A stretch of DNA of 64,000 nucleotides from Tolypothrix tenuis PCC 7101 (GCF_002368295.1 NZ_AP018248.1:4992500-5056499); one strand, 5' to 3'. Counted from the stretch's first letter, positions 1-10,002 are shown. A program made the numbers and translations. Notes: generated by a model not told the origin, from the sequence alone.

Positions 1-836
1 AAACCAGAAATAATATTGAAACAAAGCTTGATCATTCCGACGGAAAAGAACCCAGTTAACCAGGCAAAAATTGCTTTATTACCGACTGGAAGTAATGAAC
101 CTCCTACTGCAAGCGGGCCTAAGAGGGCAGTCAGTAACAGACAAACTTCGACTATCCATTGAAAAGCGATCGCCAATGCTAGCAACCAACCCCGCACTGT
201 TAGCTGAAAAATGTTGGTGTTGAAAAAATCGCTGATACCTTTGAGCCAATCGGGGCGATTGTCGTTATCTAGCTGGGATTCTATCTCTTTAGCTTGCTTA
301 GAAGCATTTTGCAGACATTGGGTTTGTTGCGTCGGATCAGCGATGGCATTACATTGAGCGATTAATGATTGAATAGCATCTCCCTTTCCTGTCTTGAGCA
401 TTACTTGCTGATAAGCTTCTTGCAACTGGATAGAAGCAGATGTGGAAGCTAAAAGAGTTTGATTCGTTTGGTTAATAATTCCTCTAAGTCCTTGGGTAAC
501 AGCGGCTAATGGTTGAGCATGGTTAGCCAGTAGAACAATGACAACAATGGGCCAGATTATTTCTGTAAATCCCCTGGAACTGTCACCATCTATCATTTCT
601 TTCGTCCATTGGACGATGAAAATTAGGAGAGTACCAACTGCGAAGAAGATGCCGAGATTTGCGATCGCACTATACAATCCTCCACTTAAAACATCGTTCC
701 ACAGCTTATCTATTGACTTGGCAACAGCTTCACTCGCAGCTACACCATCTTCGGTGATTGTGGAAGCTGCTTGTCCAGGGTTCGGCACTTGAGCTTGGGA
801 AAGAATTAGTCCGTATCTCAAAAAATAGTAGAACAT
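1..836 (-). CDS. TrbL/VirB6-like conjugation membrane protein, partial
   Basis: The gene runs off the left edge, so only about 278 N-terminal residues are visible. The ATG at 836 is preceded in frame by a stop 12 bases upstream, which supports this start. The visible part has hydrophobic segments near residues 50-75 and 88-110 and a long one near 215-250, separated by a polar stretch rich in Gln, Asn and Ala. TrbL/VirB6 proteins are polytopic inner-membrane subunits of type IV secretion channels. I recognise no single diagnostic motif. The call rests on topology and on position: it is the last gene of a pilin-VirB3-VirB4-TrbJ-TrbL series, 16 bp after the TrbJ-like gene. It probably acts in the DNA-transfer channel of the integrated element. 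Confidence 0.6.
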   Translation of the reverse strand, partial: MFYYFLRYGLILSQAQVPNPGQAASTITEDGVAASEAVAKSIDKLWNDVLSGGLYSAIANLGIFFAVGTLLIFIVQWTKEMIDGDSSRGFTEIIWPIVVIVLLANHAQPLAAVTQGLRGIINQTNQTLLASTSASIQLQEAYQQVMLKTGKGDAIQSLIAQCNAIADPTQQTQCLQNASKQAKEIESQLDNDNRPDWLKGISDFFNTNIFQLTVRGWLLALAIAFQWIVEVCLLLTALLGPLAVGGSLLPVGNKAIFAWLTGFFSVGMIKLCFNIISG

Positions 837-852
837 CCAGGTGCATCTTCAA

Positions 853-1566
853 CTAAAATAACCGTGCTTGTGATGCAGTTCTCAAATTGCTGAAGCCTTG
901 ACCTACAGTTTCTTTTTGACGTACTTGATTTTGACCATCCAATGAGCGGGAAATATTAGTCAAGTTAAGATTCGCCAAATCTTGAGATTGTTTTGATTTC
1001 AATCCATCAGTTCTCATTGCTCCTAAAATTCCCGCTATTTGGGTATTTTGTTGAGCCATCCTTTTCATGACATTTTGGGTAACAACATCATCTTGAGCAG
1101 CACTAGCATCAGCCTGAACTTGTTCAATCGAAGTTTGGGTTTTTTTAACTTGCTGTTTTGTAAGTTCTTGCCCTTCTTTACTCAAAGTTGTATCTGAATC
1201 AGCACGGGTAATTTGACGGTCAATTTCATTGCTTACTTTGTCAACGCTATTAACTGCGCTATTATTTAAAGCTGCAATCTCTTCAATCTTTTCTCTCGTT
1301 TCTGTTGCATCAGGTAAACCCAATGCTCCAACTGATTCATTAACTGCTGCTTGCAAATCCCCCTGCAAAGATTCTGATAAATTCTCTAATTTACCAGAGA
1401 CTACTGAGTCAATATATTTATCTAGAGAGCTTAATTGCTCTTGCCATTGGTCGAATACTTTAACCAGAGGGTTTGGTATCTCTAATGCATAGGCACTTGA
1501 AACGCCAATTGTTGATATTATGGGTATACCAACTATGCTTAGTGTCAATTTATTGAGCTTGTTCAT
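853..1566 (-). CDS. TrbJ/VirB5-like secreted conjugation protein
   Basis: This 237-residue protein begins with a Lys-containing N-terminus, a hydrophobic core and an Ala-rich site around residues 20-28 (SSAYA then LEIP), a typical Sec signal peptide. The mature part is almost entirely polar and predicted helical or coiled coil, rich in Gln, Ser, Asp and Ala, with no cysteine. TrbJ/VirB5 proteins are periplasmic or pilus-tip minor subunits with this architecture. It starts 8 bp downstream of the VirB4-like gene and is followed after 16 bp by the TrbL-like gene, so it is surely in the same operon. Primary sequence similarity to TrbJ is not obvious by eye; the assignment comes from the signal peptide, helical character and conserved gene order. 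Confidence 0.55.
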   Translation of the reverse strand: MNKLNKLTLSIVGIPIISTIGVSSAYALEIPNPLVKVFDQWQEQLSSLDKYIDSVVSGKLENLSESLQGDLQAAVNESVGALGLPDATETREKIEEIAALNNSAVNSVDKVSNEIDRQITRADSDTTLSKEGQELTKQQVKKTQTSIEQVQADASAAQDDVVTQNVMKRMAQQNTQIAGILGAMRTDGLKSKQSQDLANLNLTNISRSLDGQNQVRQKETVGQGFSNLRTASQARLF

Positions 1567-1574
1567 ACTCTGAA

Positions 1575-4265
1575 CTACTTTGTTTTTACTAGTTGCCTAG
1601 AAAGCTCTGTCAAAGCAACAAATTTATCTGGATACTTCGACAATGCTTGCGTTCTCTGCTCTTGCTCAGAAGGATTATTTGCCACTACCGCTAATAAGTT
1701 AAATGCTGGATAATAACGACAAAAAGTAAATATTCCGTTATCATCCAGCAACCATTGCGAGTAAAATCCCTCCTTTTTTGGAAAAAAACTTTCGGTCGCA
1801 TTGCGAGAAATAATTTCTTGGGGATATTTCAAAATCTTTGCAAAACTATCAACAGCAGTCGGTTGAATACGTCCAATCAAACGAGTGGTTAAGTTTTGAA
1901 AAATCTTGGAACCTGATGGAGATTTTGCGATCGTATCGGGGTCTTGAGCGGATAAAATTACTCTGATTCCAGCTTTTGCACCATTGGCACAAAGTCTGCC
2001 AACCAAGGCGGCGATCGCATCAAATTCAAATAAAATTGGGCTTTCATCAATGAAAAAGATGCTTGCCGGAGATGCTAAAGCTCTTCGTAATGCAGCACTG
2101 TAAGCACTCAAACTCAAAATTGCTGCATCTTCATCGTTCGATAAATTACGTAGTGCAAAGATGAGTAACCGCGCATCACTGCGGAAGGTAGATGGTTGTG
2201 CCAACGCTTGTCCTACACGACTAGAAAGCCAAAATCTTAACCTTAAGCGTATGGTTTCCAAACCTGCTTTGATATCCCCACTCAGAGAATCTAACCGTAA
2301 TCGTTCGTGGGAGCAGAAACTCAAGAAATCATGCAATGTCGGCATTACAGACCATTCGTCCGAGCCAAAGCCGTTAGTGTATGCTGCCGCATAACGATCG
2401 CGTATTAATTCATCCTCAAAAAATGCTTTCAAAGCCAAAGCAATAATCGAACGGACAGTATCTGTCAGCACTTGTGAGGAGGCACCACCACGATTACCTG
2501 CAACCATTGCCAGTAATGCTGTTGCCAGAAAATCCTTGTAATCTTCAAACCTTTCTTGCTGCAATTTTGTAGGTAAAGAGCGTAAATTTGGTAACTCAAA
2601 CAGATTACTCGACTCCTTACCAATATCGAAATATGCACCATCCTTACCCATAAATTGGGTGTAGTCAGTAAAAGTGCTAGTTCCATCTGGTTTCGGATAA
2701 TCCATTGCTACTACAGGTATTCCGTGCGCTAAGGCTTGCGTAAGAATCCCGGATGCCAAAACACTTTTACCTGCACGGGTGGTAGCAAATAATCCCAAGT
2801 TTTTGTGTTGGTTGTACAAATCGAGAAATACTGGTGTTCCTCCTTCTTCTGCGATTAATTCAAAACCGCTACTATCCCCAGCTTTGGTTCGCACTAGTGG
2901 CATCAATCCTGGTACTTCGCCACTTAAGTAAACTAACCTGCGATTAAAAGGTGCAGTCATCAAGCGTTCCCAAATAATGGGCAAAGTTTGCAACCAGATT
3001 CGCCAGGGATATTCGGTTTCTCTGACAACCCAAGCTGGATTCAGAAAACAGGATTGTAAGTAACGACAAGCTTCGTCTAATTGTTCGCGGGTTTTGCGAT
3101 ATACCAAAAATACTGTCGCTACATGAATGGGAACAGCACCTTCATAAAGTTCTTCTTGAGCGGCAACAGATTTTTTGATGTTGAGTAGCGATTTTACATC
3201 CACCGAGTTTTTATCTTGTGCGATCGCCGCGACGGTATTTGCCTGTTTCGTCAGGCGCTGCATATTTGTTTTTACTAAGGTTTCATTTGCCCGCATCAAC
3301 TGACAGTAAATTTCGGTGTCGTAAACCCTCTCCCTAGATAAAACCTCCCATAAATAGCGAAGCTGTCGTTCTTTATCCACCCAACCACCAGGTTTATTTA
3401 CAAAAGTAAGAGCTGCTATGTATTTTTCTTGGAGATGCACCCATCGTCTATCTGCGATGGGGATGGAGGATTCGGACTCCATGAGAAAAGATGTGGGGGC
3501 GAGATCTGAATAAATTTCCTCTCGCAGTCCGTTTTCATCGAGAATTAAAAGTTGGGGAATTGGACGGGGTGGTGTATTGTTAAATCGCTGCCAAAGTTCT
3601 GACCAAAGTTTATCGGCATTCATTGGGTGGATATCTAGCCCCATTTTGTTGGATATTAATTGTTCCCATAGTTGGAATCCATCGGTAAAAGATGCATGTA
3701 ATAATCGTTCGATGGCGATAAATTGTAGTTCGTTGATTTCTCCTGTAAATGATTTCCAAGAACGCTCTAATTTCGATAGAGCTTTTTCAAGTGCATCGCT
3801 TGTACCAGTGCTGTTGGTTTCAACTGTGTAGGTGCAATAAAGATGTAGTTTTTTCGGTTTGCGAACTCCTTGAATTGTTAATTTTTGTGTCCGGCATCGT
3901 TCTCCCATCAAGAGATATTGCAGTTCTTTGTTAGGAGCAATATCGCTCAAATTCTTAAGTTGTTGCTGTCGTGATTTGTCATTGGTAAACGAACTAAGAT
4001 GGATGGTTAAACGTTCCGAGGATGGTAAATCTTTCAATCCCGATTCAATCGCATCGAAAACTGGATCAATTTGTTCGCTGCGTAGTGTGGAATGAATTCC
4101 GGCACATTCAAATCCAAATTGAATCAAAAAGTTATCAACACCTTTGCGTAGAAGATAAGCACCAATTGAACGCCCTTGAAGATTTATTTGCAACATTGTC
4201 ACTAGTGAAAATGAATCTTCAAGAGGTGTTAATCTAAGTATGCGTTTACCAACTTTATTGCTCAT
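1575..4265 (-). CDS. VirB4/TrbE-like type IV secretion ATPase
   Basis: This 896-residue protein is the conjugation motor ATPase. A Walker A motif, ATTRAGKS, is at about residues 494-501, and a Walker B motif, IFFIDE, at about 736-741, in the spacing usual for VirB4/TraC proteins. The N-terminal half is the family's poorly conserved membrane- or channel-docking region. VirB4 proteins hydrolyse ATP at the inner membrane to drive pilus assembly and substrate transfer. The ATG overlaps the preceding VirB3-like stop by one base (TAATG), indicating translational coupling. The length is normal (800-900 residues) and no frameshift is seen. No VirD4 coupling protein or relaxase is visible in this window; they may lie further left. 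Confidence 0.85.
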   Translation of the reverse strand: MSNKVGKRILRLTPLEDSFSLVTMLQINLQGRSIGAYLLRKGVDNFLIQFGFECAGIHSTLRSEQIDPVFDAIESGLKDLPSSERLTIHLSSFTNDKSRQQQLKNLSDIAPNKELQYLLMGERCRTQKLTIQGVRKPKKLHLYCTYTVETNSTGTSDALEKALSKLERSWKSFTGEINELQFIAIERLLHASFTDGFQLWEQLISNKMGLDIHPMNADKLWSELWQRFNNTPPRPIPQLLILDENGLREEIYSDLAPTSFLMESESSIPIADRRWVHLQEKYIAALTFVNKPGGWVDKERQLRYLWEVLSRERVYDTEIYCQLMRANETLVKTNMQRLTKQANTVAAIAQDKNSVDVKSLLNIKKSVAAQEELYEGAVPIHVATVFLVYRKTREQLDEACRYLQSCFLNPAWVVRETEYPWRIWLQTLPIIWERLMTAPFNRRLVYLSGEVPGLMPLVRTKAGDSSGFELIAEEGGTPVFLDLYNQHKNLGLFATTRAGKSVLASGILTQALAHGIPVVAMDYPKPDGTSTFTDYTQFMGKDGAYFDIGKESSNLFELPNLRSLPTKLQQERFEDYKDFLATALLAMVAGNRGGASSQVLTDTVRSIIALALKAFFEDELIRDRYAAAYTNGFGSDEWSVMPTLHDFLSFCSHERLRLDSLSGDIKAGLETIRLRLRFWLSSRVGQALAQPSTFRSDARLLIFALRNLSNDEDAAILSLSAYSAALRRALASPASIFFIDESPILFEFDAIAALVGRLCANGAKAGIRVILSAQDPDTIAKSPSGSKIFQNLTTRLIGRIQPTAVDSFAKILKYPQEIISRNATESFFPKKEGFYSQWLLDDNGIFTFCRYYPAFNLLAVVANNPSEQEQRTQALSKYPDKFVALTELSRQLVKTK

Positions 4266-4594
4266 TATTTTCTACCGTTTGATTTGGTTGAGTACTCCTT
4301 TAAATCCAATATTTTCTGATATCTCACACGCACTCGCGTCCAATGGGGAGTTGCAACAAATTTAGATAAAATATGCCAAGCGCCATTGGCTGTAAGTATC
4401 CACCAAGTTGCTATTCCCCAAGCTGCGGCTGCACAAGTCCAAACCCAATTCAGTCGAAATAGCCCATGTGCTAAGTAGTAAGAAAGTCCACAAATTATTG
4501 CCCAAGGGATTAATTGATCTGCGGGGAATATTCCGATGTTTGGTACTTTTCCCACTGTACTATTAACTTTACAGTATTTTGATTTGTCCTCCAT
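4265..4594 (-). CDS. VirB3/TrbD-like small membrane protein
   Basis: A protein of 109 residues when started at the ATG at 4594 (MEDKSKYCK). A longer frame upstream starts in a hydrophobic leader without a ribosome site, so I prefer the shorter form. It has two closely spaced hydrophobic segments (about residues 25-70) and a basic C-terminal tail, as in VirB3/TrbD, the small membrane protein that partners with the VirB4 ATPase. Its stop overlaps the VirB4-like start by one base. In several T4SS families VirB3 and VirB4 are adjacent or fused, which fits. No further motif can be recognised in so short a protein. Confidence 0.55.
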   Translation of the reverse strand: MEDKSKYCKVNSTVGKVPNIGIFPADQLIPWAIICGLSYYLAHGLFRLNWVWTCAAAAWGIATWWILTANGAWHILSKFVATPHWTRVRVRYQKILDLKEYSTKSNGRK

Positions 4595-4700
4595 CGTTTT
4601 ATTTTGTGAGTAGTGAATGGTGAATAGGAGTAGGATAAAAAACAAGTTATTGCATTCAAAATAGTTCACTTTAATCTTCTCGCTTACAACTCCCTACTCC

Positions 4701-5291
4701 CTAAGTTTTAGTTCCAGTACCGCCTCCAATAATTAAATTTGCCAGAATATCACCCATTGTCACCGCAATCAAAATAATCATCGGTGTCCGGGCTAAATTT
4801 TGCCAATCTTCATCCTGACGAGCTGCTTGGACAACACGTATCAAAGAAATTCCCAAGTACAGTATGAATAATCCTCGTAGGACGTTAAATGATAAAGTAA
4901 TTGCTTCTTGGGCACCTGTAAATTGACCTGTCATCCAAGTTTCTGCGTTTTGGAAAAATTGTGCCTGTGCGGTCGTTGAAAGAGCATCTAAAAGTAGGAA
5001 TGCACCCAAAACTGTTAATGCAGAGGAAGTTATTCTGTATTGTCTAGAAAATTTGGCGATGGTATTGAATACACCGTCCAACTCGTGCCGAAAAAATATT
5101 GCGCTCGTTCCCAATGTCGAGATAGCCAATGTTGTAATTCCAATCAAACTTGGGTTAATGACTACATCTATTATTGTTGTGGTAGTTGCCGTCAGGATTA
5201 ACCCAGATGAACGCACGTGATTTCTTTGACGTAAGTCACAATCTTTGGACGGTTTCGAGAGCATAGGAATTAAAAAAAATTCTATATCCAT
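4701..5291 (-). CDS. VirB2/TrbC-like pilin or membrane subunit
   Basis: The reading frame can be opened at a TTG at 5327, but the ATG at 5291 gives a more usual 196-residue protein. An N-terminal basic region and a first hydrophobic stretch are followed near residues 85-112 by a second hydrophobic segment ending in AQAQFF, which looks like a signal-peptidase site. After it come two further hydrophobic segments, separated by a charged turn (RQDEDWQN), and a Gly-rich tail. Two helices after a long processed leader is the plan of TrbC/VirB2 conjugative pilins. It is the first gene of the operon and lies next to a repeat-containing intergenic region that may hold its promoter. Identification is by position and topology. 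Confidence 0.5.
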   Translation of the reverse strand: MDIEFFLIPMLSKPSKDCDLRQRNHVRSSGLILTATTTTIIDVVINPSLIGITTLAISTLGTSAIFFRHELDGVFNTIAKFSRQYRITSSALTVLGAFLLLDALSTTAQAQFFQNAETWMTGQFTGAQEAITLSFNVLRGLFILYLGISLIRVVQAARQDEDWQNLARTPMIILIAVTMGDILANLIIGGGTGTKT

Positions 5292-5327
5292 AATTAACTT
5301 TCGATTGATTGAATTTACATCAACCAA

Positions 5328-6020
5328 TTGCTGGATATTTAACTCATATGTTTATTCGATTAAATAATTTATTTATTGAGTCAAAATATTAACTTTTAGT
5401 TTGTGTATAGATGCGTAAAAAATAGTTTTTGAGTATAGTTTTATCTTTAAAAAGTATATTATTACGCAATTATTTTGATGAAAATTTACTAGCGAATATC
5501 CGTAGTATACATAGACATATATTTTATTTGTCTATATTACTGTAATTCCAGTAACTTAAATATTAACAAATTGATTAATAGTAACCAATGAAATATGCAT
5601 TGTCAAAAGGTTTTGGGCGTTCGTTTTACTTGGTTACTATGGTTACTATTTAAATAGTAAACAAATACAAAAAATACCAGATTATTTTTTGATGGCAAAA
5701 TTTTAGTAAACGATAGAATCTCAAAATTGGGGATACGAACTGACTAGTAATACCGTTTCACTTTAAGGTTGATACAAATAAGCAGAAGAGGGGCAGAGGA
5801 AAAATTATTTGTATATATCATTTGGTGAAATGGTCTGAGCATTTGCGCCATCACATGAATTGCAATGAATTGCACTACTTGGACGCGCAAATTTCTTTCA
5901 CGAACTCAACTACTTTCATCTAAAACTCTCGATCCAAAAAATGCTTAATTATTGTTTGATGACAGAGATTATGCCCTATCGTTAACTTTAAGACATTGAT
6001 AGATCATGAAAGAATCGCGT
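5328..6020. other. AT-rich intergenic region upstream of the transfer operon
   Basis: There is no credible gene here. The stretch is AT-rich and would contain the promoter of the minus-strand type IV secretion operon. It holds an inverted repeat (ATAGACA at 5511-5517 with TGTCTAT at 5529-5535) and a cluster of GGTTACTAT half-sites at 5577-5660, listed separately. The right-hand part (5750-6020) shows nothing I can name. Confidence 0.5.
5577..5660. repeat. GGTTACTAT direct and inverted repeats, possible operator
   Basis: GGTTACTAT occurs twice in immediate tandem (5632-5640 and 5641-5649). The inverted half AATAGTAA follows at about 5653-5660, and AATAGTAACCAA lies upstream at about 5577-5587. 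Such clustering just upstream of a conjugation operon suggests a repressor operator or iteron-like site. The binding protein is unknown; the nearby XRE regulator or ParB-like protein are candidates. Confidence 0.4.
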
Positions 6021-6422
6021 CTACTTCATCAAGTATGCATCGAGTTCTGAATACTGAGAAAACAAGCCATCAATACTAGCTAGTTTCGCTTGATAAATAA
6101 GTGCTGTAGCGATAATCAAGCGATCAAATGGATCTTTGTGGACGGGAGATAAACTGACTGCTTTGTAGGCAATCTCAGCAGTTATCGGCAGCAATATAAT
6201 TCCAGATGGCTCCAAAGCATCCTGAAACCATTGTTCGGCAGCGCAGGGTAGTTGTAGTCGTCCCCGTTGTTGTGCTAGAGCTACCTCATAACAAGATACT
6301 GGTGAAATACCTACCACAAAAGCAGTTTCAATAATTTCGCGCCAGTGGGTAGGAAATCGCTCAAACTCTTGAGTGATGAACCATACCCAAATATGAGTAT
6401 CGAGGACGATTATTTGAGACAT
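6021..6422 (-). CDS. VapC-like PIN-domain ribonuclease toxin
   Basis: A PIN-domain protein of 133 residues. The family's acidic residues are visible: the first Asp in IIVLDTHIW (about residue 8), a Glu in SCYEVALAQ (about residue 46), and the KDPFDRLIIATAL motif near residue 100. LASIDGLF follows in place of the usual TxD. VapC toxins are Mg-dependent RNases held inactive by the partner antitoxin. I start at ATG 6422 (MSQIIV) rather than two codons earlier. The start overlaps the antitoxin frame by 13 bp, typical of TA operons. Such modules commonly stabilise integrated elements, which suits its place beside the conjugation genes. Confidence 0.85.
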   Translation of the reverse strand: MSQIIVLDTHIWVWFITQEFERFPTHWREIIETAFVVGISPVSCYEVALAQQRGRLQLPCAAEQWFQDALEPSGIILLPITAEIAYKAVSLSPVHKDPFDRLIIATALIYQAKLASIDGLFSQYSELDAYLMK

Positions 6423-6631
6423 TCCCAATCCTGTTCCTCAACGATGGGACTAACCAAATCGCCCAACGTTTTACCTTTACCCGCGATCGCAGTAGGGGGA
6501 GTACGGCGTGATACTTGTGGTGTGGTATCTGAAAGAATCGTGACGATTACACGAGCTTTAGATATTTTAGGCTCATCTGTTAGCCACTTAACTTGACCAT
6601 TTTCAATAATGGCTTCATAACTTTGAAGCAT
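6410..6631 (-). CDS. VapB-like antitoxin
   Basis: A 73-residue protein directly upstream of, and overlapping, the PIN toxin gene. The N-terminal sequence (SYEAIIENGQVKWL) is the beta-strand plan of cyanobacterial DUF2281/VapB-type antitoxins, with a disordered, acidic C-terminus (IVEEQDWECLK) expected to wrap around the toxin. A purine-rich stretch (GGAGTGAG) precedes the ATG at 6631. Antitoxins of this sort usually repress their own operon. The exact family is uncertain because the protein is short, but the pairing with a PIN toxin makes the role likely. Confidence 0.75.
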   Translation of the reverse strand: MLQSYEAIIENGQVKWLTDEPKISKARVIVTILSDTTPQVSRRTPPTAIAGKGKTLGDLVSPIVEEQDWECLK

Positions 6632-6894
6632 TGCTCACTCCGGATTTAAAAGCTAACTAGGAAGAATACAAAGCGTTTCTACATCTCCAAAATTAGCATG
6701 AAAAATCTTCAGTGGAGCAACTGTCAGTATTCCTAGTTTGAATAATAATAAGTATTTCCGCTCTGTGTTTATTTGTCAGATTCGATTAAAAATATTATTT
6801 TGTTGCTTGAATTTTGATTGAGTAACTTATAGTTGAGATAGTTAGATAATCCTTGTAGGATAAATATCCCAGCAGTTACTATTGGCATTTTTAA

Positions 6895-9800
6895 CTAACT
6901 TGTAGCCTCATTGGAATTAGTAACCAAGTTTTGACTATTGTCATGATCAACTGAAAAATTTGTTTGACCAGCTAACTCAAAACTATTTATTCGCCCTTGA
7001 AGCAACTCAATAGGAATTTCCACGCAACTGCGAGTAGCCATCTGTGGTGATTTAGGTACGACAATCTCTCCATTGAGATCAGCCCTAACATTTAGTTGAC
7101 AACGTTGATAAGCGATGGAAGAGTCTTTGTCGCAATGAAACTTCTGTTTGCTGTAAGTCTTTCCACCTGCTTTGTGGATTTGCTGTCGAATCATCTTTTG
7201 GCTGTATGGTAACTCTGATTTAAAGTAACGGGACATGACAGGCCAGACAGAGTGGATGTAAACTGCTAACGATTTATAATTATCGTTTTCTGGATTGCCA
7301 TCTTCGGTAATTAAGCGACAATTCCACTCGCCGACTTCTGTTTGCGATCGCAATACCAAAAGTTTATCCACAAAGTCATCAAGCGAGGATTTCTTGGATT
7401 CATCCTCATTTGCTTCGCCACATAAATAACTCAAATAAGCCCAAACTTCATCTGCCCAAACCACACCAGATAGTTCAGCCAAGCGAAAAGCATAGTAACC
7501 AACCAATGCCAAACTTGATGCTAACCTAGCGTGTGCTGTGGGTAACTTGGAAATTAGCTGTGATTCCAAATCTTTAATTCCTTGTTGGTGATAACCAAGC
7601 TTGATTAAATTGGGTAAAGCAGATGAACACAGCCTCCTAATTGCTCTTAATTCTGGGAAGGCAGTGGGATTTGGGTTTCCTGAAAACTCCAACCGAATCA
7701 ACCTTGACAGAATTATTGGATCATTGTCACCAATCGAATAATTGGAAGCCACTATCAAGGGACTATGGGGGTCTTGGTTATTTTCACGTACAGAACGCGA
7801 CCCACCACCAAACTGGGTTTTAATTTGCTGACACACCCAGGAAATTTGAGTTTTATCGGGGTCATCGAGAAACTGGGTTAACCCACCCATGAGTTTAAAT
7901 CGTTCGTGATAGGCACTTTCTGAGGCTTGATTAATTTTCGCTCGATGGTCGAAACCTAACAGCGAAAGTGCTGTCACAGCAGCGACTGTTTTTCCAGTTC
8001 CCGCATCTCCGTAAAGTCCTAAAACAGGAAAAAATCCTTCTGCTTCCTGAATTTCATCATAAAATAGTCCAGCCACAGAGAATGCCATTGTAAAAAATGC
8101 ACTCATAAACCCAGATTCGCCAAAGAAGTTTCGCATTGCCGAAACTAAACGTGGTAAAACTTCTACTTCGTATTCTGTGTTGATTTTGGGGATAGGAATT
8201 TTTTCTTTAGCAATCAATGCGTTATTGAGAACCCAAAGAGATTGTTCCTCTGTCAGGAACATTCCATCTGCGCTAATTTGACAATCGGGAAATACCCAAG
8301 TGCCATCTGATTGCCGACCGAGACGTTCTGATAATTTATATCCTTTACCTCCTCGCTCTCGATAAGCTGCCAGTTCTTTGTGCAAATATTGGTGAAGTTC
8401 TTCTGGCTTTAACTTATTGACAAGATAAACCTTGCCAGTAGAACGCGACAGACAATTAATAAAATCTGTAACTCGATGCAGTGCTTCCGCAGGAACTACT
8501 ACCCTATCTTGTTCATTTGCTGAATCATAACTGCGCTTTACCTGTAGAACTAATCCGCCAAAAGCATTGTTAGTTCCAATTAGTTCCCGCTCGACAATAA
8601 AACTAAAACCCGCTTTGGGAATCCATTGCCATTTGACATCGCCACCAGAGGCTTTAATTTTTTTCCAATATCCCAACTCTGCCCTATCTGGATGTTGCAC
8701 TGGTGCTACCCAATCAGAAGTATTAAATTGTACAAAAATGTACAATAAATCATTGCGGATGTTATCAGCCCACAGCGAGATCCATTCATCAACTGAAATA
8801 TAAGTGATCTGATGACGACCTCCTTGAATAATCAAGTCATCAATATCCTGTTGATCTTTGGTTAACTGTTCCCACCAACCAACTCGAATTTTACATCCCC
8901 ACTTTTGTAACAACTTGACCGTTTCATAATAGCGGAGCATGATGTGCCGATTGGAAATCATACCCGCATCAACATACAAATCAATCACCAATTTTGATAA
9001 GGATATATTTCTAGTGTGTGCAATGTTTTCCAGGTAACGTCTCAATAAGTTTGGGCTACAGTCCCAAGTTGCTCCTGGCGCACCAATGATGATTTGTTGG
9101 AGATGACAAGCTACTGAGTGGGCTTTTAAAATTCCTTCAGCTAAACCAATAGAGGATAGTTGAATTGATAAAGGATGACAGAACGCTAATGGCATTTCCC
9201 CGTTATCTAACCTTGGGCCATTACCGTCCACAGGTGTGGACGACCCCCATTTATACTTACCACTACTTCGGTCATCTGGAAGTAGTTGGAACGCGATGAT
9301 TTGTCTGATCTCGTTGTAAATTGGCAGGAATAATCCTGGTTGACCATATAAATACAATGAACCATTGCGTTCGACCACACCTGGTAAATTAGCACTGATG
9401 TGTTCGACTTGCTTGGTTTGCCAAGAGCGAAAGCCAATAAAATCAATAAACTCACTCAGTTTCCGGACTTCAGTTAAATGATTGCGGTGAGCATCTGTTA
9501 GTTGTAGTTGTGACAATATTGCCCGGTAGTGTTTGTCTCGTTCTTCTTCGCTCAGAACTTTCATCTGAGGTTGAGGTTGATTTTGGAGTTGATTGTTAGG
9601 CATTTGATGTTTGGATTTCACTACAATTCTGGAGCGATGGTAGTTGAAGTCATTAAATTCTCTAAACCTTGATGGATAAGCTTTTTGTAATGCTCTAGCC
9701 CAAGAGTTAGGCAGTCCTGTCAATTGAGCTATTTCTTTACTAGATGCTTTCTTTCCTCGATTTTGAAGCTCTGTTGCAGCTCTAAATAATTCATCTGCCA

Positions 9801-10002
9801 CCAATGGTGTAATAAACTCTTGTCCCATCCCACTTGCTAGCTCTCGGATGTAGATGTAACCGGATGGAGCAGAGTCACCAAGAGAATGATAGCAATAAAG
9901 GCTACCATCGTCATTCAACTTACAACTTCCTGCGGTATTTCCACATACAGGACAAGGATTTTTTTTGCTGGAATACTTGCCTTTTTTGGGATTTCCTGGC
10001 AT
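6895..10002 (-). CDS. Primase/helicase-type replication protein
   Basis: This 1035-residue protein is of the type found on plasmids and integrative elements. The N-terminus has a CHC2-like zinc motif (C17, C20, C37, H39), typical of DNA primases. A middle region (about 150-400) is compatible with a TOPRIM or DUF3854-like fold; the DLYVDAG segment near residue 341 may supply acidic residues. A P-loop ATPase in the second half has Walker A GDAGTGKT at 665-672, followed by helicase-like sequence (LTQFLDDPDKTQ) and an arginine-containing stretch, as in DUF927-type helicases. The protein would prime and unwind element DNA during excision or transfer. It starts at ATG 10002; no shortening is seen. 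Functional detail beyond primase-plus-ATPase is inference. Confidence 0.75.
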   Translation of the reverse strand: MPGNPKKGKYSSKKNPCPVCGNTAGSCKLNDDGSLYCYHSLGDSAPSGYIYIRELASGMGQEFITPLVADELFRAATELQNRGKKASSKEIAQLTGLPNSWARALQKAYPSRFREFNDFNYHRSRIVVKSKHQMPNNQLQNQPQPQMKVLSEEERDKHYRAILSQLQLTDAHRNHLTEVRKLSEFIDFIGFRSWQTKQVEHISANLPGVVERNGSLYLYGQPGLFLPIYNEIRQIIAFQLLPDDRSSGKYKWGSSTPVDGNGPRLDNGEMPLAFCHPLSIQLSSIGLAEGILKAHSVACHLQQIIIGAPGATWDCSPNLLRRYLENIAHTRNISLSKLVIDLYVDAGMISNRHIMLRYYETVKLLQKWGCKIRVGWWEQLTKDQQDIDDLIIQGGRHQITYISVDEWISLWADNIRNDLLYIFVQFNTSDWVAPVQHPDRAELGYWKKIKASGGDVKWQWIPKAGFSFIVERELIGTNNAFGGLVLQVKRSYDSANEQDRVVVPAEALHRVTDFINCLSRSTGKVYLVNKLKPEELHQYLHKELAAYRERGGKGYKLSERLGRQSDGTWVFPDCQISADGMFLTEEQSLWVLNNALIAKEKIPIPKINTEYEVEVLPRLVSAMRNFFGESGFMSAFFTMAFSVAGLFYDEIQEAEGFFPVLGLYGDAGTGKTVAAVTALSLLGFDHRAKINQASESAYHERFKLMGGLTQFLDDPDKTQISWVCQQIKTQFGGGSRSVRENNQDPHSPLIVASNYSIGDNDPIILSRLIRLEFSGNPNPTAFPELRAIRRLCSSALPNLIKLGYHQQGIKDLESQLISKLPTAHARLASSLALVGYYAFRLAELSGVVWADEVWAYLSYLCGEANEDESKKSSLDDFVDKLLVLRSQTEVGEWNCRLITEDGNPENDNYKSLAVYIHSVWPVMSRYFKSELPYSQKMIRQQIHKAGGKTYSKQKFHCDKDSSIAYQRCQLNVRADLNGEIVVPKSPQMATRSCVEIPIELLQGRINSFELAGQTNFSVDHDNSQNLVTNSNEATS

